From Auriscalpium vulgare (Eukaryota; Basidiomycota; Agaricomycetes; Russulales; Auriscalpiaceae): a DNA stretch of 64,000 nt. Position 1 is the stretch's first letter, and each line of letters starts with the position of its first letter. Location: positions 310,001-374,000 of the forward strand of contig JAHBBC010000027.1 in assembly GCA_019915015.1 (NCBI GenBank), given 5' to 3'. Positions 24,473 to 35,200 of this stretch are shown one piece after another. Under the pieces are notes generated by a model. It was given only the letters and a program-made list of their open reading frames with translations. It had not been told where the DNA came from and ran no database searches. Position numbers and translations under genes: made by a program.

Positions 24473-26431
24473 CTAATTCTTACCACCCCAGAGCTCCCTT
24501 TCCCGACGAAGAAGCCACTCCCGGTCCTCCTGGAGCTTGCCATACTTAGAAAGCCTCGCCAGTTGCCTCTCCCAACCCTCACCGTCGGCGCCGTCCAAAG
24601 AATCACGCTCCTCCGTCGACAAGTCGCCTGCGGGTCGCATGCCGTGTCTCACCCAACGAAGCAAGCCGCCGGGACAGTATTGCGTGAACGAATACCTCTT
24701 CTCGCCCGGTTGAATTGGTAGGTTGCCGTGTCGAAGGCCTGCGGAGGAGAGGAGAATGGTAGAGCCTGCAGGGAAGCGGACCCGCAGGCCCATGTCCCAG
24801 AAGTATAACTGCCCTCCCTTGTCCGCGTCGAAGTTGCCGAAGGCCGTGATGGCGCAGGCAAGGCTTGGGAAGTTTGTACAGTCGTTGTGGTCGAGGGTCG
24901 TCGTGTCGGGGCCCAGGTTTGCAGTCGCCGTGGGGTACGCGCTGGTCTGGAAGGGAAGTTCTAGGTTCGGGTACTCCTCGCAGAGGTCGTACAGGCCTTC
25001 TCGCATGTGCTGGTAGGGCTGTGGAAAAAACGCGGAGAGACCGCCTACCTCGCAGTTAGCTAAGGCCACGGCAATGGAGCATGCGGACGTACGGCTAGCA
25101 TGGCCGGCGTATCGCCCGAGGTCCTTCGATTTTCGCAGTCGCTCCACCACCGCCTGGCGGCCCTTCGTATGGCGAAGCGTTCCAGGCACCTAGCTCACGA
25201 TGAGCCAGCCTCCCTTCTGGAGAGACGATACGCTCACCGTTTGACCTCCGCCGTACGACAGGCCGAAGGAGAGGGCAGTAAAGTTGCCCCGACGGTGGCG
25301 GACCAGCTTCTCAGGGAAGGCGCGGTGCTTCTCGCCAAACTTGCGCGAGGTCTCGAAGAGGGTTGCTACGCGCCCGGCGGTGGCCCTCCATGAGTCGTTG
25401 AGGGGCCGATCCTCGTCGTCCTCGGGGGTTCCCAAGAGGACGGCAATGATCCGCTCCTCAACGTCGAGGATGGCATAGGTGTCGCTGAACTTCGCTATGA
25501 GCTGCGCATCTCTAAATGAAAAAAGCCGTCACGCACCGTCCATTCCATGCAAACTCTGCGAACCCCATCTCATCCAGTTCCGCCCCCGTCCACGGCTCGT
25601 CCTGAAAGCTTCCGAGGCGTCGAACCGTGTACGCGCCCTTTGTGATTGCATATTCATAGGCGTCGGCCTCAACGTCGTAGACTTTCGGTGCAGCGTGTCG
25701 CCATGCAAACGACGGGTCATGGATCTCTGTTAGGGGGTTCTTGCGCGCAGCGGCCTCATGGCGATCCCTCTGCCGGCGTTTCCTCTTGGCGAGTTTCGAG
25801 GACGCCTTCGTCTTGCCACCGCCCGAGGCAAACCCCGGGCCCTCTGCGCGTTGCAGAGTATTGCTTTTGGTGGGATCCTCTGTAGAGGGGCGATGGTCTG
25901 AGTCTCAGATGGGTAGGAACTGCGCGACACGCCCGCACCTGCTGCCTCTGCCCCACCGCCGTTCAGAGCTACCTTACGCCGCTTGTCCACCTCGACCGCG
26001 CCGGACATCGAACTGCCTTGGAGCCTAGCCTTTTTTGCAGCCGCTTGTCGACGCCGCCTCTTCTGCGATTGGGAGAGTTCGGGAGTTGGACCACCCAGCT
26101 CGTCGCGACGTGCCGCTGGCGTACCGCCCATGGAAGGCCGCGCGCCGTCGGCGCATGGGCTTGTAGGGCGGGTGGAAGGGGTGGAAGGGGCGGGGGAAAG
26201 GGCTGTGGGTGAGTAAAAAGCGTCCATGTCCAGAGGGTCGGCGTCGGGGGCGTCCTCGTCCAGCCAACCAAGATGCAACTCCGCGAGCACGCGGTGGAGG
26301 TCCGTTGCTGCCGCTATCTGGTCGTCGCGCTCCACGGCCTTCTCCAGGAGACGTCCATAGTTTAGATTGGTTTGAAGGGGCTGGGTCGACGGGATGGCGG
26401 CGTAGACGCGTCCAGTACGGGTAATTCGCAG
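24473..26431 (-). CDS. TET/JBP-family 2-oxoglutarate/Fe(II) dioxygenase (5-methylcytosine oxygenase-like)
   Basis: Exons 26431-25939, 25879-25537, 25511-25238 and 25189-24473 join to 608 codons; the first exon with the start codon is not resolved. The N-terminal part has TRTGRVYAAIPSTQPLQTNL and a basic Pro/Ser-rich linker. The C-terminal ~240 residues hold the double-stranded beta-helix: Fe ligands His-x-Asp in LDHNDCTNF, then GGQLYFWDMGLRVRFPAGST, the distal His in LRHGN, and the 2-oxoglutarate Arg in RYSFTQY. All expected catalytic residues are present. Family members oxidise 5-methylcytosine or thymine in DNA. One intron (25536-25512) would be only 25 nt yet must be removed, because it contains a stop and shifts the frame. 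The protein is probably nuclear. Confidence 0.85.
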
Positions 26432-26587
26432 CTACCAGACGGCATGTCAGTAGAATAGAGCGGAAATAACGATATTGCACTACGTTTGGGCGGCAAATCA
26501 TATTGGTCAACCTGCGTTGGACGTTTGTCAGATCTGTGTGAGGCGGGGCGGAAATGTAAAAAGCAAAAGCGAACAGACGCGCTCTAC

Positions 26588-26742
26588 CATCACGACGCGT
26601 CTGGGCCCTGGAGGGACCCTTCCGCATCGAGGAGCAGGAGGCGACAAACCCGGTGAAGAAAGAACGTGGGCGTGCGCGACGCGTCCGGGGCACCGCGACG
26701 CGTCTGGGCCCTGGAGGGACCCTTCTGCATCGCGGAGCTTTG
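26588..26742. repeat. Short direct repeat inside the KDZ transposon
   Basis: The word GCGTCTGGGCCCTGGAGGGA with flanks (about 40 bp, ending GCATCG) occurs at about 26596 and again at about 26702, 106 bp apart, with few differences. It lies upstream of the TET/JBP gene, where a promoter would be expected. No function is known. Confidence 0.6.
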
Positions 26743-27330
26743 GACGGCGCAGAACGGATTGGAAAAGGATCTGTCGGTAGAGGGACTCACTTTGATGATC
26801 GTTGAATAGGGAGGACCCTTGGGCGCGCGTCTTATACGTGCTCAGCGTTGTGGCCGTTGCTTGGCCGTCGGCGGCGGCGTCCAAGCGACCGTTTGTCAAC
26901 CAACCGGACGATGCCGTGACGCCGAGACAATGGCGCTCCTGGACGCGCGACTTTGCGTGGCCGGCTGCCGTTCGCTACCAACGCCCCCATATCATCCACA
27001 TGAGAACCCTCAACCGTTTCACATCAACACGTAGTATATATTTCGCATATGACACTCTTACTGTAGACTAAATACGAGGTCGAGGTGCTGCTGGGATGGT
27101 CGTCGCCTTGTGCACGTCGTCCGGTTGCGCCCCGGAATCTGCGGGAATCCTGATGCGAAGCAGTGACATAGTCTATTAAAACCAATATTGAATCCACCCA
27201 ATCCACCGCTGACGTCGAACAATGCCCCTTGCGACCGCATTGCCCCAGTATGGCCGAGAGCCGTCTGCTTTGTAGTGAATGGCGGGTAGGTCGGTTACAC
27301 GTCGAAAAGGCCTGCCTCAGCGCCGAAATT
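26743..27330. other. Non-coding stretch of the KDZ element
   Basis: No gene is seen between the upstream repeats of the TET/JBP gene and the hairpin-ended insertion that starts at 27331. Confidence 0.35.
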
Positions 27331-27593
27331 ACGATTCCTTTGAATCGTTGCTTATGTCATCTACATCCAGCATTTTTTTGACCCATGCAACGACAGTCTG
27401 TGTCGCCTTTTTTGGAAATTCAGTCCCACGCTTTGTTCACTCGTGCTTTCAGCTCCCTCACCGGCCTCACGGGATGATACACTGTACACTACACATGTAT
27501 TGTTGCCTATGAAACTTACTCAGACCATACAACGCGCACAGTGATTATGTTGCCAGGATTGAACATCGAACAGTGCACAGTCGGTAGGAAGAG

Positions 27594-27652
27594 ACGATGA
27601 CATCATTCCGGGTATTAAAGTGCATTTAAAAGCCGAAATGACGTCATCGCTT
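27594..27652. repeat. Palindrome in the hairpin-ended element, copy 2
   Basis: Imperfect inverted repeat whose arms start GATGACATCATTCCGG and end CCGAAATGACGTCATC with a short AT-rich centre. The equivalent palindrome in copy 1 is at about 33008-33064. Confidence 0.6.
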
Positions 27653-28049
27653 TTGAGCTCAAGTGTTGGCAACAATTATTGTTTGGCATCTAGCAGTGCC
27701 GTCCACCAGTGCCAGCATCGACGGGTGCAGCTACACGCACCCTGCATGGCGTGATACCTGCCACTGCACCCCCCCGACCGAGCCCCAACCTGCTCACGGT
27801 GCATGCCACCCCTAGCGTGTCACCCACGTCGCCCGTCATCACTATGTATTCACATCTTCTGACAATACTCACATAGTGCTAGCGCACCTTCAGCAACATC
27901 TGTACTCTGCTCACTCTGACACTCTTACACTGCAGACAACATCCACACATTAAACAACACCCCAACTGGGCTGTTATCCATATGCCTCATAAGTGCATTT
28001 CCTTGTGTGTAGGTACATGTTGTTATTACCATAGCAACAGTGTGACTTA

Positions 28050-28145
28050 TGACATCACTCCGGTAACTAACCGACAGTTTAGTGACCGGAGTGACGTCAT
28101 ATTTGTTGGGGAAATTGGGTTGGACCCAATTTCCCCAACAAATAT
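28050..28145. repeat. Two adjacent palindromes, one with perfect 22-bp arms
   Basis: At 28099-28145 the arms ATATTTGTTGGGG... and its exact complement are 22 bp each around the 3-base loop TGG. Just upstream (about 28050-28100) an imperfect palindrome has arms ATGACATCACTCCGGT and ACCGGAGTGACGTCAT. Together they would form two strong hairpins side by side. Confidence 0.75.
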
Positions 28146-28699
28146 GGTCCACATGATCTACAAGAAGAGGGTGCGATGCACTCGAAGCACGATGAGAGAG
28201 GGAATAGGCTGATAACAGTGTACGCTAAGAGCCAGCTATAGTCTCGGAACCAGCCGTGGCGGAGCTGAAAAAAGACACGGAAAGACACTCCTTAACGTCT
28301 GGCGACTTTGAACCGGCGGCACATGGATCGGCCCAAGCGTGACAGCGAGCCTGAGCGAGGGCCCATTAAAATCAAGAGATAACGGGGAGATAAGCGGCAA
28401 GCACCCGCCGCGTGAGCAGACTAAGCCCGACCTCTGTACCGCCTGCGGTTTTCACAGAGGTCGGGGCATCTACGGCTAAGGGCTGAGAAGCTGGGGATGG
28501 GTAGAGTAGGTCAAAAAACACGTACCCGCCAAAAGAAACCATTCCAAAAGGTCGCGGTTTGCCCGTGAGCAACTGACTGGCCAGCGGTAGCACGGGCCGG
28601 TGCCGGAGGCCTGTTGCACTCGACGCAAAACCTGCGCAGAGCGTGCGGCGCAAGGAAGAAACACAGCGTACTAAATATACAGAGCATAATATACCCGTG

Positions 28700-28880
28700 A
28701 TAGCGGGCACAGGGGCCGGAAAGACGATGCCCTTCGTCATGCCAAACTTCGTATACCCCAACAAGATGACGGTCGTCGTCGGTGATCGTCTCGCCACTCA
28801 AGGCGCTGGAGGACGACCAAGCCGCACGGTTTGCGAAAATGGGGCTGCGAACAGGTGTTGTACAGGGAGTGACATGGAAC
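28700..28880 (+). pseudogene. RecQ/DEAD-type helicase fragment (Walker A region), frameshifted
   Basis: One frame gives VIAGTGAGKTMPFVMPNFVY, containing the Walker A motif GTGAGKT. About 45 nt later the homology continues in another frame as VSPLKALEDDQAARFAKMGL, then TGVVQGVTWNA. The order matches motifs I and Ia of RecQ-like helicases common in mushroom genomes. A frameshift separates the two blocks and both ends are missing, so this is a captured relic. Confidence 0.65.
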
Positions 28881-29389
28881 GCTAGCTCCTGATTGATGAC
28901 ATTGCCCAGATGCTCGACTGCAAAATTTTGCATGGGGACAGAAGCGGCACCCGCCCGTGCGTCGTGGCTTCCAGAGGTGCGCGGAGGACGGCACCAGCGT
29001 GCGATGATGCTTGGGAGTTCTTGACTGACCATCAGGCCCGTTCTTTCATATCGGGTTTTGCTGTCTTCTACGCAGCCCGCGTCACCCCAGCTCACTACGT
29101 CGAGGAGGAAGGGCAGGTTCATGCCCTTGCGGTCCATATAACAGAGGATATCTCGGGCGACCTCGGTGATATTCCCCTTGAAGTTATCTCTCAGCTGCTT
29201 CGTGCGCTTCAACTGTATAGGGTCAACAGGATGGATTGGCGGGGGTGGAGGTGCGGGAGGTGGAGGCGGAGGGAGGGGAGTCTCGGACTGCTCGTCGTCG
29301 GAAAATTGGTCGCTGTCGTAATGTTCTCCATACAGATGCTCAAATAAATCTTCATCCTCCTCAGTGAATATGTCGGGAGCTTCATCCAT
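28880..29389 (-). pseudogene. N-terminal fragment of a DUF6589-type transposon protein
   Basis: From the ATG at 29389 the frame encodes a very acidic start (MDEAPDIFTEEDEDLFEHLY), a run of about 18 prolines broken by Ala, and then NLPFLLDVVSWGDAGC, followed by RTGLMVSQELPSIIARW and PPRT. I recognise this as the conserved N-terminal part of a very repetitive basidiomycete protein family that usually continues into DUF6589. At about 28880 homology stops and the frame runs through the antisense of the helicase fragment, so the open frame to 28511 is a chimera without likely function. Confidence 0.6.
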
Positions 29390-29935
29390 GGTGTTGATTA
29401 CAGTAAACAAACAGCAGACGCATGCGTGCATATTGACGTGACGACGCGCAAACGCGCTTGGTCACATAACTTAATCTCTGTAGCATCAGTGACTAGGCGG
29501 TGACTATCAGTGACATAGTCACTCGATCCATGTGCCGCCGGTTCAAAGTCCCCAGACGTTAAGGAGTCCCCGTTTGCCTTGTTTTTTGACTCCGATGTGG
29601 CTGGTTCCGAGACTAAGCCAGCTACATGTATACAAAATATGGTTCGTGTGAACTGTATAGGACCCGGAAGTTGCCGACACGGTCTTGAGCTTGCTCACGT
29701 GATATATCCAACAATATTTTCCTTGCCCACCTCCGCCCGCAATTCTGGAGGTAGCAGGTCGTCAAGCGCTGTGGGTCATTGCTCATACTTACTGGATTCA
29801 ACTCGGACTCTCATGTTCACATTTGTTTGGTCCATTAGTGGAGAGTATTCAATGTGGAATCGTATTGCCGTGCTAAGCATCGGCCCACTCCCAGCAAGTA
29901 AACAATAGAAGCATCACTACTTACCTCGGTATACC

Positions 29936-30310
29936 AGCTGGGGTTGTCAAAAGCGCCGCGTAAGGGTCCCCTAGTCCAGTTAACCACCCGTCTTGCGTGG
30001 ATCACCGACGCAAGCAGGAGACGGCTCTGTGGCAACCAACAACAATTTGAACGTCGTAACATGCCCCGATTTATGAACACGTACCTTTGGGTTTCCAAAT
30101 TGACCTCAATAACGTTGCAAGCAAGTCGCAAAAGCACTGAGCCGTCCGTCAGTCACTTGACTCTGCGCCGTTGTTGACCGCAGCAAAGCTGGAAAAAAAT
30201 GAGCGGGATTTGGTCAAAGGGTATCCATGATTGAATATGAGGACCCGGTTAGCGTTGGATGGGCCGGACCAAGGACAGGAGCTGGTTTTCGTGATAAGCG
30301 GCTGCACCAT
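29936..30310 (-). pseudogene. Unrecognised gene fragment within the KDZ transposon
   Basis: An ATG at 30310 opens a frame with SSCPWSGPSNANRVLIFNHG, followed after candidate introns by RLACNVIEVNLETQ and WTRGPLRGAFDNPSWYTE, which ends at a consensus donor GTAAGT (29932). The continuation is missing because the hairpin-ended insertion begins about 30 bp further on. I do not recognise the protein. It may be another KDZ cargo gene, cut by the insertion. Confidence 0.3.
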
Positions 30311-30806
30311 TGTCGCGTTGTTCCGTTGTTGCTCAGTAGGCGAATTTTGAATCGAGGCAGTCAGAAACCATAGGAAGAAGGAAGAACGTCCGTAACATAG
30401 ACCGTTTTCAATGCGCGCCTTGTGCCTGGACCGATGCACCGTGAGTGCGGTCTGACGAAGAGTGATAGAGTCGATGAAGGACGAGCGCACGACGCGGCGC
30501 GTTGTGAGTATAGGGCTTGGAGCTCAGTCCTAGTGCTTTAGCAGGCCTTCACTGCGACACCCACACAAAACACTGCCCCCGGAACTGAATCATCTGGTAC
30601 ATATGTACATATATTGCTGCAATCCAGCTTCCTGTGGCTTTACGGTGCTTGTTCTCTCAAAGCCGAGGGCTACCGAATCACTGTCGGGGATCTCGGGCAT
30701 CTCTCTAGCAGCAGCCCCATCCCTCACAACTTAGCTGTACCAGCCGAGGGCTTTTCATTCACAATTCGATGTCAAGAAGTCATGTTTCACAGCAGCTATA
30801 TACGTT

Positions 30807-32042
30807 TTACAAAAAGCGGATGACGCCCAGGGCCCTCTCAGCGCCTCCCCGCACATGGACGAGACCCTCCTCCAAAGCCAGCGCATAAGCCCGATCGGCT
30901 GCCCCCTTCGTCGAGAACTTGCAGTGTACGTTGAGCGGAATGCCGAGCACAAGCCCGCCATGGCCCCCCTACTGGGACATCAGGTGGTGTTCATGAGCCT
31001 GTGAATGGGGCGCACCAGTTTGGGAAGACACCGGTTTTCAGGCCGGCGAAGACGACATACCAATGCTTCCTATGGCCTCTGCAGCCATGGGGGCACGCCG
31101 TGGGAGGAGCAGCTGCGGAAGGGTCGCTGTACTTGCGGGCCTCATCCTGTTGCTTGCGTCGCTCGGCCGCCTCCTGCTCGCGGCGTGCAGCCAGCTCGAA
31201 CTCCCTGCGATCAGCTTCCTCCCGTCGAGCGGCAGTCTCCTCCCGTTCCTTGCGCTGAGCCTCCTCCCGTCGCGGCGGTCACGGGCCTCATAGTACGCGC
31301 GGATCTGCTGAGCGCGCTAGGACGTTTCTCAGTCTTGAACAATGTCACAGAAACACCGTTACTCACCTCTTCTATCGTGTCTGGGCCCAACGCCTTCACC
31401 TCCCCGGCGGCACAGCGCCCGCCCCCATTCCCGGATGGCGCGCTCCTCGGACCTGCTCTTCCGGTACTTGACTTCCCCCTCCTTGTATCCCACCACCTGT
31501 CGAACGGCGTCGTCCTGATTGAGGTGAGTCCTGTGTCGTCAGGTTATGTACCGAGCTTACCAGTCGTAGAGTCCGGGGACGAAGCCGCGGTAGACGACCG
31601 TGTCGAGCTTGTAGGGTCGCCTCGTCGAAACCGCGGGTCCTTTTGAAGCCGGAGGAGAGGTGGGGGGAGGTGCTGAGGGGACGGAGGGAGTAGGCTCGGC
31701 CTGTGACCCGTCTGGGCGCTGTCGTTGGCCTTGAATGCCCAAACCTGCGCGCCCGGGACGCCCTGCGAGGCCTCCGCCGCGCGGTACCTTGTACCGTCGT
31801 TAACAAACGGCTTATTGAATAGAGTTTTAAGAGAAAGCTTACCAGGCCTCCATGTGAACAGTGCCCCCGTTCTTGTCGACCTGGTAATGGTGTCCGTTGC
31901 TTTGCAGGGGCGGGCGGGGACTCTTGCGATCTTCGACGGTGCTGAGGTCGAGATTCGCCATCACCAGAGACAAATCGTCTTCCGGCGAGATTTGAGCCTC
32001 GATCTCGGGGTCCTCCAGGGTGTTGATGGGATGGCCTGCCAT
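30807..32042 (-). CDS. Viroplasmin/RNase H1 N-terminal-like domain protein of the KDZ transposon
   Basis: The ATG at 32042 starts MAGHPINTLEDPEIEAQ and an acidic N-terminus. A following exon holds YKLDTVVYRGFVPGLYDW, continuing as VRQVVGYKEGEVKYRKSRSE, which fits the RNase H1 N-terminal (viroplasmin) fold, a small hybrid- or RNA-binding domain. A charged coiled-coil follows (REEAQRKEREE repeated), then a second similar unit HWYVVFAGLKTGVFPNW, continuing as GLVLGIPLNVHCKFSTKGAA, and a stop at 30807. Several introns are needed and not all junctions were fixed, so intactness is uncertain. Such proteins are frequent in mushroom genomes; the role in this element is unknown. Confidence 0.55.
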
Positions 32043-32217
32043 GGTTGGCGTAGGTGGGAGCCTGGAGGGCGAGGACGGTGGTGAGGGTGTTCGTTTCACG
32101 GCGATGTGGAACTGTTTGCATCTGTTTGATTGATCGAGGCGAATCTCATACATCCGGATCTGAGGCACAAGTACGTTATATTCAACTTGGCAGAACATAA
32201 GTACACATATACTATTG

Positions 32218-35200
32218 CTACAACGTTGCCTGCTCCAAAGCCTCCCCGAGGCGTACCATCTCATCGTTCAATTCGTCATGTTCCTCGATCTCCAGCTCCG
32301 TCTCTACCGCGCCGGACTCGTGTTCGCTGCTGCTGACGACGGCGGTCGGTCCACCGATCGGGCCCGTGTACCCGGCGAGCCGGTAGATTTGCTGCAGGCG
32401 CTGTCGGTGGCGATCGTTGACCTTCGCGCGGCGACTGTGTAGATGTCGTATGTGGTCCGCAAGCCGTGGGTCTTCGCTACTAGCAGCCTCCTCCGCCCGG
32501 TGGTACGCGTTGTCCTCAGCGTCGAGCCATGCATGGAGCCTTGGAACTTCGACGTTCAGGCGGTGGATCTCTTCGCGCGCGCGGTGAGTCTTCAGGTACT
32601 TTGTGAGCGCCTCACGGTTCGCAGGTTGGGTCCACGGCTTCTCGAGTACGTCGTGGCGGGACTCCTTCAATAGGTCGAACTCACCAAGCCAGCCGTAGTT
32701 CACGACCTCGCTGTAGGGCAGTATTCGACGTGGGGGGTTACGATTCCCACGAATCGTTGCTTATGTCATGTTCATACAGCGTTTTTTCGGACCATGCAAC
32801 ACACCAAGTATAGCACTATATATAGTCATTTACTCCCACGATGATTTTTAGTCATGATTGTTGCGCTTTGGCCTCCCTCCCTTTTGCTCGGAAACAATTC
32901 CACAGATCATTGTCTTTGTGGCATTTTTGAGACCATACAAGGTCCACAGAAGATGAAAATAGAGATATTGCAAGGAATACTTACCGGTACAATTTGCAGA
33001 CGGGAAAGACAATGACATCATCCCGGGGTTTTAAATGTAATTTAAAACCCGGAATGATGTCATTGCTCTCAATCCCAGGTGTCATGTAGCAACCGCTTGC
33101 AACTGCATATTCAGTGTCCTCCACTGGTGCTGCCTAACACTGCGCAGCATTGCCCACCATCGCTCAGTACCCCCCAGGGTTGCTCAGTCATGTTGCAGTG
33201 GCACATAGTCTCCTATAGTACCACAGTATTATTATTTTATGTACTTATAATAGATATATCTGATTATGTAAAAAAAATCCCAGTCCAACCCAGAATTGGG
33301 AGTGGAATCGTACCGCCGTGCTACGCACCGGCCCACTCCCAGCAAGTCTTGTTGCGGGGCGAGGCGGTTGTAGTTGTCAACGGCGGTGCGGACGGCGGCC
33401 GAGCGGCGGGTGATCGCCGATGAGATATGCTTCCGCATTTTGTAGCCTATGGTTTTGTCAGGACGGAGTACAGAAAGGATCATGCCGCCACGCACCTGTG
33501 CCCGATATGTTCGCCTTCGCGAGCTCAAACACCCTCTGCACCACCAGCCTTCGAGCTGGTCCACTGCTTTGTCGAACTTCGTCCTCTGCAGGATGCCTAG
33601 GTTGCGCTGATATTCGGGAGTCTCGGGCGTCCAGGGCTCTGCAAGGCCGAGTCGACGCTCGAGGTCGGCGACAACGTTTTGCGCCAGGGAGAGCTTGGCG
33701 ACCGCGGCGCGGCGTTCTGCTGTGCCTGCCGCCTTTCCCGCCTTCTTCAGGACGCCCTCGTCGAAGCCGTCGGTGAAGGACGAGGGTGTGACGGTCACCC
33801 AGTCGACCGTCGAGACCCAGGCGTACTTCTGACTAGCAAACCTGTTAGAACGTTTGGAAACATCGTCAGGGGGGGCACTTACTTTGCATTATCGAGGTCG
33901 ATGAGGGCCTGGACATAGGCCTGCTCGTGCTCATCGGCTGCTGGCACCTTCTTGGCGTCCTGTAGATAGTTCCGTTCCGCAACGATCCACGACTCGAAGT
34001 CCTCGTCCGTGTAGCCGGCAGCTGCCTTGAAGAGGCGGACTTCAGGCTCGTAGTCGCTGAGTACCGCGATTGCTTGCTTGTAATTTTTGAGCAGAAAGTT
34101 TGCTAAGAGATTGGTGAGTTGGCGGTCGGTACCTGAGGAGTTCATTTACGTACAGAGCTCGGCGTATTTGTCTTCATCCCACTGCTGGATGTGGAGATGT
34201 ATGAACATCTTCCAGTGGAAGTGAGATGCGTGGCGGATGAGCCTCGCCACGGTGCCGAGGCTCGAGAAGATCCGCTCGCACGTCTCGAAATCCTCGAGGC
34301 CAAGGCCGGTTCGGAAGAGCGGGTGGTGGCAGAGTTGACACAGGCGGTTATGGGCGTATCCGTGGAAGGCGTTGACGATGAGCACGAGGTTGAGAGCTTG
34401 AGCGGAGTCCTTCAACGAGGTCGCCCGTACCGTCGTGTCCATGGAGCACCCTATATCGTACCCGACGCACTGGGCCTCTCCAAACTCACGCATGTACGCG
34501 TCGAGAATGGCTAGAGGATATTTCGCCCTCAAAACAAGCATCAGAGCCACGGGAAATGAGACAAGGATAAGGTCAGAACTCACAATTCCCCGCTGCGAAT
34601 CATTTCTTGCACCAGCTCGACAAGTCCATGTCGACAGGCACCTACGAAAATGCCAGTCTGTTCGAAGACGGCTGCCGTTTTCCCTGTCGACGTTGCATTC
34701 TCTGTGACCCACCGGTCGGTGCATTTGGTGGAGCTGCCGACGTCGGTCGGAAGCCCCTCCGTCATGTCGGGACTGGGCAGGTCGCCCGCGACGTCCTCGA
34801 CGTCTTCCACAGCGGCGCGTCGCTTTCGCGGCTTCACCTCGTCCTTGAAGGCGTCCACCTGTTCCGGGGTCTGGAAGTAGCTGCTGTTGAACGTTCGCTC
34901 GTCCGTGTGCCCGACGCCATTGAGCCGCTTGTGGGAGCTACATCCGTCCATCGCGTGCAGCCGTGCGGGCACCAAAACCGGCTCGTCAGGTTGCTGTTGC
35001 TTGCCCAATCAGCAACATGGCCTGCCCTCGAGGAGGACAATCTCACCTTGAAGCTGCAGCAGGGGCAGGAGTTCCGTAGGCGCCACCCTTCGGCATCGCG
35101 TCCCAGCGCACAATCGGCGCGCTTTTGAAGCCGCTCCAGCAAGTCAAAGTACGCGTCGAACGCCTGGGAGAATCTCTCCTGCAGGGCTGGGTTAGTAGGA

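Larger units (their letters stand above)
28231..29625. mobile_element. Inverted-repeat element with captured gene fragments
   Basis: Arms of about 100 bp, 28231-28331 and 29524-29625, share GTCTCGGAACCAGCC and CTCCTTAACGTCTGG, then GACTTTGAACCGGCGGC and ACATGGATCG, in inverted orientation. Between them lie a DUF6589-type N-terminal fragment (minus) abutting a RecQ/DEAD helicase fragment (plus), which belong to different genes. It looks like a gene-fragment-capturing, non-autonomous element. Target-site duplications were not determined. Confidence 0.55.
27331..29899. mobile_element. Hairpin-ended insertion, copy 2 (itself interrupted)
   Basis: The left end is ACGATTCCTTTGAATCGTTG, a small hairpin, followed by CTTATGTCAT. 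The right end is CGGCCCACTCCCAGCAAGT. Both ends match the 609-bp copy that interrupts the KDZ transposase at 32740-33348. Here the element is about 2.6 kb because a 1.4-kb inverted-repeat element (28231-29625) lies inside it. No transposase of its own is seen, so it is non-autonomous. Confidence 0.6.

Noticed and set aside
28511..29431. 306-codon minus-strand frame as one protein
   Set aside because: The second half is antisense to a helicase fragment; only the first ~170 codons match a real family.
29520..29570. GGTTCAAAGTCC as a tRNA T-arm
   Set aside because: It lies in the arm of an inverted-repeat element, and no cloverleaf can be formed around it.
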